Assembly: GCA_904066235.2 (NCBI GenBank)
Contig: CAJFCV020000005.1
Span: 7,993,501-8,057,500, forward strand
Source of the DNA: Bursaphelenchus xylophilus
Taxonomy: Eukaryota > Nematoda > Chromadorea > Rhabditida > Aphelenchoididae
DNA: 64,000 bases
Direction of reading: 5' to 3'
The notes under the pieces are model-generated. The model searched no databases. It worked only from the letters and a program-made list of their open reading frames with translations, and was not told where the DNA came from. Position 1 is the first letter of the stretch; the number at the start of each line of letters is the position of its first letter. The translations under genes and the position numbers were made by a program. Shown in pieces: positions 49,091 to 60,095 of the stretch.

Positions 49091-49488
49091 AATAGGACCG
49101 TACCTCAATAGAAGATTTTCTATGGTGACCTTAGCGCTAACGGGGGAAACACTCGAGAGTCAACACTCTAGTTTTTTGCTAGATCTTTCTGGGTCACACT
49201 TCAGTTACTAAAGTTTGACCTCGCTGATATTCAATCATTTTTGCAAACGAAAAAATATGGTTAATTGAGGTGAGTCGGTTGTAAAAAAAGATTTCATGAC
49301 GGTAAGTCCAAAGCGCAAGAGTTGCTCTTGTCTGTAGCAGTTTTGGAAACCTCATTTGTAACCGACCTAAAGGCCTTAGGCCTAAAATCGTGAGAAATTT
49401 CGAATTTTTTAGCAGTCTTGATGTTATAATCGACATGGATTTTGAAAATAACTAGCTAAAAATATATGCAATAAAAAACAATAATCTA

Positions 49489-50509
49489 TTAGGTCTAAAA
49501 GTATGACTCCGCCGTTTTTTTGTTTTGCATTTTTTACAGGTTGGAATATAATTTTGCAACTTCTGTTTATATGCTATAGAAGGACGTTGAAAACGCTATC
49601 TAATGATATATGCTTCGTACAGTGAGGCCTTATATGACGCTTTTATAAAGCTTCAAAGATGACCAACTTCATCTTAAGAAAAGGTGACTTCGCGGGAAAC
49701 TTTATTCTGCACGTGTAATGTGAGGAAAAACGCCGATAACGCATCGAACGTTTACAGAAGCTTGTGCTAGTTGTGCCTTGTGTGGAAAAATCCGGCGGGA
49801 ATGGCTTCAACGGTTCAAAACCGGTGATCTTCAGACCCATCCAAAAAATTTTAAGATGGAGATTATTCGATAAAAACAATCCCCAGACGCAAAAAAAAGT
49901 TAGCCGTGAAGCTAAAGCTGACTCGGAAAGCAGTTTCACAGAGTCTGCAACAAAAGTGAAAGACGCAGGGAGCAAGGAGTTGGGTACCATATTAATTGAC
50001 CTAAAACAATATGCAAAATTCTGATGGAAAGATAGAAAAGAAATTCTTTTTGCCTCAATTCGTGACCGGGGGCAAACAATAAATGAATTTTGACAACAGT
50101 TACAGCTACCGGAATAAAAAAAATTTATCCTGTTTTTTGGTCATTTCAGACTCTATGTTGAAAAACTGGCCAAGGCACGCTAGAACACCTAAGGTTAAAG
50201 GTCCTACCCTACCCGCTATACTCTTCTGACACCACACTTTCAGAATAACACTTGTTTCGACCGATGAAACCCGATCTGAGGCAGCAGCGCTTCGCTGAAT
50301 ACAAAAATGTCCAAAATTGGCCCGATGACTAAATTGCCTCAAAACAAAAAATCGTTTTCACTGATGGTATTGAAAAGTTGCTCAAATTATGGGAAAATGT
50401 CGTAGTTAATAATAGTAATAATAATTAAATAAGCTTTAATGTAAAAATTTTTTGTTTTGATTAAAAGTGTCATGCAAAAAAAACGGCGGAGTCATACTTT
50501 TAGACCTAA
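49489..50509 (+). mobile_element. Degenerate, internally deleted mariner element
   Basis: Perfect inverted ends TTAGGTCTAAAAGTATGACT (left) and its complement (right) are flanked by TA. Inside, broken frames read like mariner transposase: WLQRFKTGDLQTHP (N-terminal helix-turn-helix region, about 49800-49845) and, further on, LKVLPYPLYSSDTT and ASKQKIVFTDGIEKL (C-terminal region with the usual LPHPPYSPDLAPSD-like block, about 50190-50385). Stops and frameshifts are many and the central catalytic part is missing, so it cannot encode a transposase. Confidence 0.85.
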
Positions 50510-53348
50510 TATAACTGTACCTAGTTTTTCCGATGGATCTCAAACTCCGACTTAAATATACTTATATATTTTGTTTCGGCACCCCGGAATTCTTTTTTCT
50601 CGTAGATTGTTGTTGTTGAGAACCTTTGCGTTATTTTTACAATATTTTCGAAGAACAGTTCAGCAAACATTCTTCGCAAGCAAAAGTTCAAACCGGGACC
50701 TTCACATGTCTTTGTTTGCAAATTACTGTTTACAATTTACGACTGTTATTACTACCTCTTATTCCCCTCCAAAAGCCCTCTCCAAAGACTTCTAGAAATT
50801 CCACAACCCTCCAGCGGTCAGCGTTAAACACCGCTTTCTTTGGAGAAAGTGGGCGTCATAGGAAACAAAGTTTCGTCAGCGGTAAACAAGTTGTTTTCCC
50901 GCGAAAAAGTTTACAATTCGGCAAATAATTCGGAGATGTGGAACTTCCCCAGATGTCATCACTTGCAACCCAATATTGTTTTTGCTTAGCACCTACTTTT
51001 TAGGCGATTTATTACATCTTCGTTTTTGTGCGCATTCGAAAGCGCGTAGGTTGAAAAAGGAAGGTTTAGTTTGACTTGGGTACATCTTGAGTGCAAAAAA
51101 AGGGGGCGATATAAAGGAACGGCCGATTTAAACAACGGTAAATTATTTTTGGGAGTTTAATGTGTTGTTGATTAATTAATGTGTGGTTTTCCACAAAAAT
51201 GATCACCAAGGTATTCTGAGAAAGGCACATGCAAGAGGGGGCGGTGTGACTTTAAATTTTGATGAAAACTTGGCAGAAATCTGAACTGTGGGTCTCCAAG
51301 GAATATCCAATTTTTTCGCTTAGCTAGCAGATTTGCTCTTCATGTGATTTGTTAAAAATTCAGAAATTCGTAACGAGTTATTGTTTTCATTAAAAAAGAT
51401 TCTTTGATTTGCACACGTCATGAAAGCCGTTCAAGTTCAATTGCGGAATATTCTCGATGGTATCTCTATTGAATCCAGAAATCCTTTTTCAGCGAAGGAG
51501 CAGATGCGATAACTCAACTTGAATTCATTTCGTAAAATGCTTTAACTACTTTCAACTCAGTATATGTACAATCGAATTTTAAAACAAAAGGTTTTACTTT
51601 AATTCTAATTTTTTTCGACTTGTCGTTTAGGATGAGAAACGGTGCATAAATTATATTTTGAGCTTCTTTCCGATTAAATCATTTCTGACCTGCTAAATGA
51701 TAATTTTCAAAAAATTTAGTGGTCTAGCAAGAGCTAAAAAAAGTCATCAACTTGATGGTACTATTATTTCGAATATATGACCGTTAATGTAAGGGAAGCG
51801 AGCTTTTTGTTGAGCAAAAAGTGTCGAAACTTTCGCTCCTTTTCTGTTTTCCGTATACGTTCTATTTTTTAAAATGAATCACCGGAAGTTTTTGCTTGTT
51901 TAGTTTGCAAGTTTTATGACGTGTGTATCCGAGAGTGCTAACCATTTCGGTAAGATAAAGAGCTTACTGTTTTCTGCAGGTCCAAAAAGAACTCTCCGGT
52001 GTTTGACCAGATGATGTTCAAAGTGCGCCGCACAGATTTTTTTAAAATTTTGCACACATTGGGGGTTCACCACAAAGTAATTAGAATAAAAACTGGGCTT
52101 CGTGTACGGTATTGGAAGACGAGATATTCCATCGCCAACAAAAACTAAGCGCGTGCAATACGGAGAACGGGCAAAAAGATTTGACGATGTTCGAGGTTTA
52201 TCCGGGGCTTCGCACTTTGTTTCAAATGCAAATTGATAAGTGAATGTCCACAGCAAATCACTTTTTTCACGCAGAATAGACGGAAATACAGCATAGAATT
52301 GACAAAAAAAGTCACTGAAGAACAGTCAATTTGAATTTGACATTGTGCATGCGTACAGTTCATCACCTTGCTCTTTCTCTGCAACTTTGCAATCGTTCGA
52401 AACGTAGGTCGCCTCTACTTACAGGGGAAGTACTCCAAGTGCGACGCTCAGACTTTCTTTAAATTGCACACACGTCGGGTATGAACTAAATATCAATTTC
52501 TGAAATTTTCAGCTTGCGCTTTGCGGGCGCCGCCGAGATATCGAACGATTTTTGCCGCCGAGAGAGCACGCTAAACGTGGAGAGCGGTCAGAGAGAAAAA
52601 CGCTTTTTGGCCATAACTTTGGCAGTTTCGTGCGGAAAAATTTGATTATTTGTAGGAACATTACCCTTTACGGTAGAAATTGGCAGGAAACTTTTCGTGC
52701 CAAGATTCGGCAAAAAGTCCTAAATTTTGGCCGACTTTTGATCTAAAAATCTCGGTTGTTTCTGCAAAGCGCGAGCTAGGATTCTCGCATATATTTTAGA
52801 AAAAATTACTCTAAATTTATGCCAAATTTCATCAAAATCTGAGCGTCGCACTTGGAGTACTTTCCCTGTTAGTAAAACAAATTCTAAAATGCTGGAAACT
52901 TTTTTGCCAAGCCAAAAAAACTCGCAATTTAAAAGTGGCTGGTTCTTTGTTAAAATGTATTTGCTATTTATAAAATCTAGAAAATTCGAAACATTTCCTG
53001 TTTCAAAAAAAAAACGTGGAAATAAACAGTTGTTCGGCCAAGTTTTTCGGCCTTGACCTGCGGGTTTGTATAACATGTAATCTATTTTATTTATTATGAT
53101 GTTATGGACTCACTTCGCACTCTCATTAAACCTGTAAAACAATCTAAATTTTTATGTCTGTTAGCTGAAAGGTCCCTTTGACTTCAATTTTTATGCGATT
53201 TTCACTGTTAAAGCTCATTTCTGCAAGGTAAATTACATTTTCTCAATGTTATATACTTACGCCGGCATATCAATTTTTTGTGGGCGTTAAAAATTTAAGC
53301 GGACTAAAAATCAACCGTTTTTCCCTTTGCAGGTTCAAAACCAGCATA
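50510..53348. other. 2.8 kb intergenic stretch with MITE copies
   Basis: No confident gene. The 52422-52868 MITE is described separately. The 119-codon minus frame at 51900-52256 overlaps sequence (about 52010-52090) that resembles the end of that MITE, so it is treated as repeat. The rest is AT-rich. Confidence 0.45.
52422..52868. mobile_element. PIF/Harbinger-type MITE, TTA target duplication
   Basis: Ends CAGGGGAAGTACTCCAAGTG and CACTTGGAGTACTTTCCCTG are inverted, each flanked by TTA. Three-base TWA duplication fits PIF/Harbinger. It is 447 bp with no coding capacity. Relatives: receptor intron 3, 44284-44400, about 52000-52090 and 61925-61985. Confidence 0.75.
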
Positions 53349-55835
53349 ATGAACGGTCGAGGCAGGGTGTTTTACCTCGTATGTATGATCAGTGTTCCGC
53401 TGATTATTTTGAATCAAATTGTTTTGACGACCCGACCAGCGTTGGTCGACACAAAAAACGACGAGCTCGAGGAGTGCCATGCCTCCTGCAGGCTACCGGA
53501 GCCGGATCCATTTAATCCAGCGGGCAGGACAGCACTCCTACCGGACTATAATCCATTGTGGAATTGTACGAACAACTTTGAGGTTCGAAGTAAGCTGAAA
53601 AATGGAGTTTTAACGGTGGAGAAACGGGACGATGAACAGTGTTTCTACAGGTAATTTTTACAATCTAAAATAAGACTTTGTATAGAAAAAAACATATAGT
53701 ATATTGTAAAAAAAGTCTTTGGTTTTTTGAGATTTTGACATTTTTATCTTTTCAGTTGCTTAGAATTTCGAAGTGACACGGAATTCAATTATACAGACCG
53801 GCTGGAGGTCCACAAAACCAGTAGCGTTGATTGTGAAGTGGTTGAGGTAAACTGCACAACTGGAAATGAGACAACTTACCATTATCTTCATGTGCAATTG
53901 ATTGAAAAGTAAATTTTGCACAATTTTTTTAGAGATACTATAGTTATTGAGAGTCTTACTGAGCTTAGTTCCAACCAATCTACCATTGTTTTCAGACCTC
54001 CAAAGCCAGTAAAATCCCCTGCAAATGCCTCTAACGTGTTCATCGTTCTTATTGACTCCATTTCTACCGATCATTTCAAACGTGCTCTCCCTCAAACCCG
54101 TTTGTATCTCGAACGTTTTCACGGCGCCGTAACTTTTAACTACCTCAACAAAATTGGCCTAAACACTCGACCGAATGCCTATGCTTTTTTATTGAACGAA
54201 ATCCCGGAGAGTCTTCCCGGAGCCTCCGGAAAGTTTGTTGGGAGAGAAAAGGAAATTTGTCAGTCTCCTTTGGACAACTTCACAGATTTTGTTGGACATA
54301 AGTTCATGGAAAATGGATACAGAGGGTTCATGATCGAGGACTCGGGCGTCGGAGTTTTCAATTCACCAAATTGTATCGGGTTTACGAAACAGCCAATGGA
54401 CCATTACATAAAGTAAGTTATACAGTGAGCCTAAATGTGGATTTTATCGGAATATCCCTAGACTGATTCCTCTAGATTTACCCATAGATATCCTAATCCA
54501 AGTAAAATTTCTTTGATTGCAAAAAAAACTTTTCCAGACAGTGGGCTCGACGGTTGGAGAACCTCACTTTTGATATTGACTACGAATTATACGACAATCT
54601 GCATGCGAATCAGTGTAAAGACAGTTATGAGACCGTCTTGGATTCTTTTCAAGATTTCTCAAAACTGTACCCAGCAGAGGCCAAGTTTGGAATAAGCGCT
54701 TTGGTTCATATTGCGCACAACAATCTGAATGGGCTTTATAGGACTGATCTGAAGATTAAAAGGCTTCTCCAGAGCATGGAAGAGGAGGTGAGTTGACTTA
54801 CCGCACAACGAAAGATGATTCAGTTAGACAATTCCTTCTTCATCATGATGGCGGACCATGGGCCCAGAATCGGGCCTTTTCGACGAACCTCAATGGGGGA
54901 ATACGAAGACAACAACCCTTTCTTTGTGATGACGATTCCCAAAAGGCTGCGGGAGAACAAATCGTTGCAACGGCAGCTGAAAATTAATGCGAACGAGCTT
55001 CTCAGCCACTATGACATTTATGCAACACTGTTGGAATTGGCAACGGTAGGGCTTTAAAAAATTGCGTCTTTTTGCGCCAATTTTTTAGCTATTAGAGGCA
55101 AATAGACTCCTCCAAATTTTTATAGATGCTTTGCAGAAACAACTTTAATTTCAGCACAATCACATGTGGAATACCGACACAGATTACCATAATTCTAATT
55201 TTTCGCCCAATGAAGTCTCTCTCAAAGGCTCTTCGCTTTTTCATCCGCTTCCGTCGCCTCGAGACTGTGACTCGCTCAGAATCCCCTTCCAATATTGTCT
55301 TTGCCAGAAGCGCGCCAGAAGAATTCAAAACACAGAGCTCTACATTCGAGCTGGCAATGTGATAACGAGCTATATGAACGAGCAGCTGAACACATCAAAG
55401 TTCGCTGGGAATTGTCTGGAGCTGAAGATCGATGAGGATTATGAATACCAGTTGCACGAATTTGATGTGGGAAACGATGACGAACAGGTTTATCGAGTCA
55501 AAATACGGGTCAAACCAAGCGGAGGCTTCTATGAAGCGTTCTTTACTGTAAGCGTTTATTATTATGTATATTTTTTGTCAAAATGGGCACATTGCAAATA
55601 GACTAAAAGCTGGTAAAATACGCCAATTAGACTTTATCCCGTATTTCTTTGCCTGACGTAGAGTGTCATAAAGATAGAGTTAAAAATATTTTTTCAGGTC
55701 TCAAAAGACGATAATCTGACTTTGATTAACACCGAGCTACCTCGCATTGATGCCTATAAACAACAGGCCAGTTGCATTCCCTCGGACTTCCTTCAGAATT
55801 ACTGTTACTGCCCTGAAGCCTCAAGGACGCTGTGA
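53349..55835 (+). CDS. DUF229 protein 4, with altered HDD motif
   Basis: Exons 53349-53650, 53756-53908, 53996-54412, 54538-54787, 54824-55045, 55155-55547, 55698-55835; 624 aa. Signal anchor MNGRGRVFYLVCMISVPLII at the start; a TTTGCAG acceptor lies 17 bp upstream. Motifs LIDSISTDHF, MADHGPRIG and SHYDIYAT are kept, but AHDD of copies 1-3 reads AHNN (about 351-353), so a putative metal-binding Asp is Asn. Intron 4 is only 36 bp (54788-54823), bordered GTGAGT and ATTCAG. Copies 4, 5 and 6 share VVEV and PPKP/PPPS features not seen in copies 2 and 3, and form a head-to-tail group. Confidence 0.85.
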
Positions 55836-55982
55836 TAAAATAATTTTGCGTAAAAAAGTGTTTGTAAATAAATTTGATCTTTTTTTTTGAAATTTAAAAT
55901 TTTCTTATTTCTTCGATAAAATTTGAAAAAAAAATTGTTTTTTACTTTCACTTTTCGCAAAGCTTGGTTTTTTCGGCGGTCG

Positions 55983-58900
55983 ATGGAAGTGAAAATAAGT
56001 CAAACTAAAATTTTCTTCGCACTGTGCCTGTTCACATTGTTGGTCATCTCCGGATACGAAAAAGCTTTCCGAATATCCCCAAAGTCTCAGGAGTCCAGCG
56101 ATGACGGCAAGTTTTTTTGATAATTTTGATGATTTTTGTGAATTTGACGAAATGTCAAAAAAATTATTGGAAATCTTGCTTCTTGAAATTGGAATCCTCT
56201 TTGTAATTTTCGATTATTTAGTTAGACATTAAAAGTATAAAAATTATTTTATATCTTGTGATATACTTTGTGATACAATCAGTCGTCCCTCTCTCCCCTC
56301 ATACAATGTTTGAACTTTATTTTCTTTTATCTTTCGTGGGGGCCCACGTCGCTGGAAATGGGTTATCGCTCTAAGTGCTTGTTCAATTTATTTGAAACCT
56401 TTTTTAATGCCCCGGTGCCAAATTTTATCGAAATTCAGAGGAAGAAATATTATTTTTGCACTGCACATACTTTTTTTGTGCTATTTAGTCTACTATTTAG
56501 AGAATGTCACAAAAGCAGTTGGCGAATGGACCGGTTTTTACGAGGAGATCGGTAAGTAAAAAATCCAGTTTTTGGCATTTTTTATATACGTGTTTTGCAA
56601 ATCCCAAGTTAAAAAAATGGTGGGTCCCATCACGAGACCTTTTTGAGAAAGACATGCGGAAAAAGTCCCCAATTTAAGGGTTCTCCTATGAGTTAAAAAT
56701 AAAGTTTCTAGGTCCTATCACGAAAACCTGATAAGTCAATTTTTTGCTCTAGGAACGATGGAAAATCACTTCCAAAAAGCCTTAAAGTGTCAATTCTATT
56801 CGCTGTTTATTATTTCTCCTTTTTAGTTTACGCAGTTCCAACGTTAAACCGCGATTACTCTGATGGAAGTTGCCCGTTGCCATTTCTTGATCCCTACCAT
56901 CCCTCTGGCATGAAATTCCATGACGAAACCTATAATCCACTCAAAGATTGTGTCCCCAGCTTCACTGTTCGCAGTAAAATAATCAACCAGACCATCTTTA
57001 TTGAGCCGGCGAAGGACTCGTGGCTTTACGAAAGATGCTGGCACAGGTACGAAAAAGCTTTCTTTTTTTGAGTTTTTCGAATTGCAGATGCATTTTCATG
57101 GACACGGAACTGAATTATAACACGTCAGAATGGGTTTCTTATGAGTCTGAGAACAAGTCAACAACGGATTGCGAAGTGGTGGAAGTGAGGTGCTCAAATC
57201 TAATTAGGATGACTTACATTTACTTGCATGTTCAAATTGTGAAGCAGTAAGTTGGAGAAACATAATCTTACAGTGAAAAGTAGTGTCTACAAAGCTTGAA
57301 CCGGCATTCAAAAATTGTTTTCAGGCCTCCAAAGTCCCCTCCTCCTTCGCCGGCCGCTTCAAACGTCTACATAATTGTCATTGATTCCACCAGCACTGGG
57401 AATTTTAAACGAGCCTTACCAAAGACCAAGGAATACCTGGAAAATCGCCATCAAGCCATTACCTTTAACTATTTGAACAAAGTTGGCTGGAATTCTCGAG
57501 GAAATGCGATGGCTTTTTTGGTTAACGAAGCCTCGCAGGACATTGCGGAAAGCCCTTGGGGTCCTGAAGTCAAAATTGCCGGCGAAGATTATTGCTACAA
57601 ACCCTTGGACAATCTGAGCTACATTTTTTACGATTTTAACAATGCTGGCTACAGGACTTTTGCTATGGATGATTCTGGAGTTGGGACTTTCAACTCGCCG
57701 GACTGCATTGGATTCACGAAAAAACCGGCGGATCATTATGTAAAGTAAGATCGCGAAAACAAGACCCAAAATTTCAATCTTTTATTAACAGCGTAAATCA
57801 CATTATAAACCGCTTTTTTGCCTATGTAGACGGTTATGATTTTATGATACAAATTTTGCATCTCCGGTTTTCGTGGTGGGACCCAGTATTTTGTGGAATT
57901 TTGGACTGTCAGGAAGAAACCGTACCTCTGATTTCAATGATTTTGCGCCGTCTCAAGACAGCATTTCCATTAGCTTTATGAACAGAACTTTAGATTTTCG
58001 TTGTGAGACCTAAAAATTTATTATTTTATTTTTTCAGACAATTCGCCCGTCGTATGGAGAACCTCGCTTATGAAGATGTCGACGGTTTATCTGCAAATCA
58101 TAACACTCGTCAATGCCGTGATTCCTATGAAGCCTTATTTGAAACTCTCGAGGAATTCAGCACTGTTTACAATGACGAAGCCAAAATGGGAATGATTTGG
58201 TTCACTCACCTGGCGCACAGCGAAAAAAACGAGTTATACCGAGCGGACGACGTGATGCTGAAATATTTCAAAGATTTGGAGGATACTGTAAGTGTTCAGT
58301 TGCCAAAAAATTAGAATATGTCGTGTTTAAACTACGGGATTGTTGTTTTAGCTGGACAACTCCTTTGTATTCTTTATGTCCGATCATGGGCCGAGATACG
58401 GAGGGTTCCGTCAATCTTTTATTGGAGTTCTCGAAGAACTGAATCCATTTTTTACATTAACACTGCCAAAAAAGCTCAGGAGAAATGAGGATCTCATGGA
58501 TTTACTTCGAAATCATTCGAACCAACTGCTGACTCAATTCGACGTCTATGCGACTTTATTGGAGATTGCTAAGGTAAGCCAATAAGACGATCGGAAGTTT
58601 CACCGTAATCTACACTACATTTAAGGCTGTTATAGAGAGGTTTTGCTAGGTTAGGACTTTTTTCGCATCGTGCCTCTAGTGGGACGAACCTGACTTCTTG
58701 ACTTTCAGTTTAACCCACCACTAGTTCCACCAATTTTTTTATGATTTACCCATAATATAACCTTTCTATAACGAAGCCTATGACACTAAAATTATCTCTG
58801 ATCTCAGGAAAACCACAAATGGATCTCACAAACCAACTTTTCCACCGAAAAATTCTCCGTTTCCGATCGCAAACTCAAGGGAAGTTCAATCTTGCACCCG

Positions 58901-59440
58901 TTGCCAGGCCCCAGACACTGCAACTCGCTACTAATTCCAATAAATTTCTGCCTTTGTCAACAAAAACAGGTCAAAATAGAGGATTCAACACTGTTGAGCA
59001 GGGTGGGAGAAATGATGGTCGAAAAAATGAATGCGGATATCAAAAAGAGTATGCACCAAGGAGACTGCGCGAAATTGAAGATGGACAAAAGATTTGGGGA
59101 GTTGGCGAAAATTGGTGAAGGAGATAAAGTGATTTATAAAGCGGTCATCCGGGTGAGGCCGGGTGGAGGAAGCTACGAAACACAATTTACTGTGAGTCGA
59201 AATATTTTTTCCATTAGGTTTTTAGAATGGTTTAAAAAATCGAAATTTCAGGTCTCACCACGAAAACCTGAAAGTCCGAAAATTTTCAAAAGTTGTCAAA
59301 ACGATATGAAGTAATATTTTCAGGTGAAGAATGGTGAAGTCAAACTGCTTTCTGAGCGATTTCCTCGGCTTGATTCTTACAAAGCCCAGGCCAGTTGTAT
59401 TCCCCCGCAATTCCTGCAAAATTACTGTTACTGTAAATAA
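55983..59440 (+). CDS. DUF229 protein 5, probable pseudoenzyme
   Basis: Exons 55983-56106, 56501-56551, 56827-57046, 57088-57246, 57325-57744, 58038-58287, 58352-58573, 58808-59191, 59324-59440; 648 aa. Signal anchor IFFALCLFTLLVISGY. The DSTST segment (VIDSTSTGNF) and MSDHGPRYG are present, but AHDD is AHSE (about 385-387) and the conserved THYD/SHYD His is Gln (TQFD, about 470), so two putative metal ligands are gone. Intron 1 uses a GC donor (56107, GCAAGT) because only this joins in frame. Exon 2 is 51 bp. AATAAA at 59511 is a likely poly(A) signal. Confidence 0.8.
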
Positions 59441-60095
59441 CAGATGAGTGGGAAACGAAGCACAGACATTAGTTGGTATTTGAAATTACATCTACAACCA
59501 AATTTCGCGAAATAAAGTGGTGATCTCAATCTGTATCATATTATCCACGGCATCAATATAATCAAATTGTAAAATCCCTAAATTCCATTCCCAAACTCAG
59601 CAAAATTTCAAACTACAAAGCCGAATTTGTATTTTCAGACTGCTATTTTGACCGTGCGGGGTCAACCAGCATCCTGTTATGGTGATATTTTTTGCAAACA
59701 ATTTAAATTTATTCCCGCCCTAGCCTCCGAAAAACTACAAATCTTTTCTGATCCAACAATTTTTTGTGCCCCAGGCACGGACGCAAACTTGAATCCGCAA
59801 ATATTTCAAATTTAATGGAGGTTAGTCATCCCGAATAATCAACTTCGTTCACCAATCGGCAGATGAGAAAACATTCCAGAAATGGCAGGAGGAAGCCTTC
59901 ACGACACCTACGCGAAACTTTCTTTTCAAATCCTATTTTTTTCAAACTCTGTCAAAGTTTTTTTGGATCTCGTCACACTTATTTTGCACAAAATCTGTGC
60001 ACACAAACCACCAGTGTTCATACTATATAAGGCCAGATCTTGGACCAGTGAGATCATATCGGCACCTGGCCTCTTTTCCATACAAGTGACGAAAA
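59441..60095 (+). promoter_or_regulatory. Promoter region of the ShK-mucin gene
   Basis: No gene seen. TATATAAGG at 60024-60032 lies 64 bp before the ATG at 60096, a clear TATA box. The first part holds the 3' end of DUF229 copy 5 (AATAAA at 59511). Confidence 0.55.

Noticed and set aside
51900..52256. 119-codon minus-strand frame with protein-like composition
   Set aside because: Part of it matches the terminal region of the 52422-52868 MITE family; no start context or splice partners.
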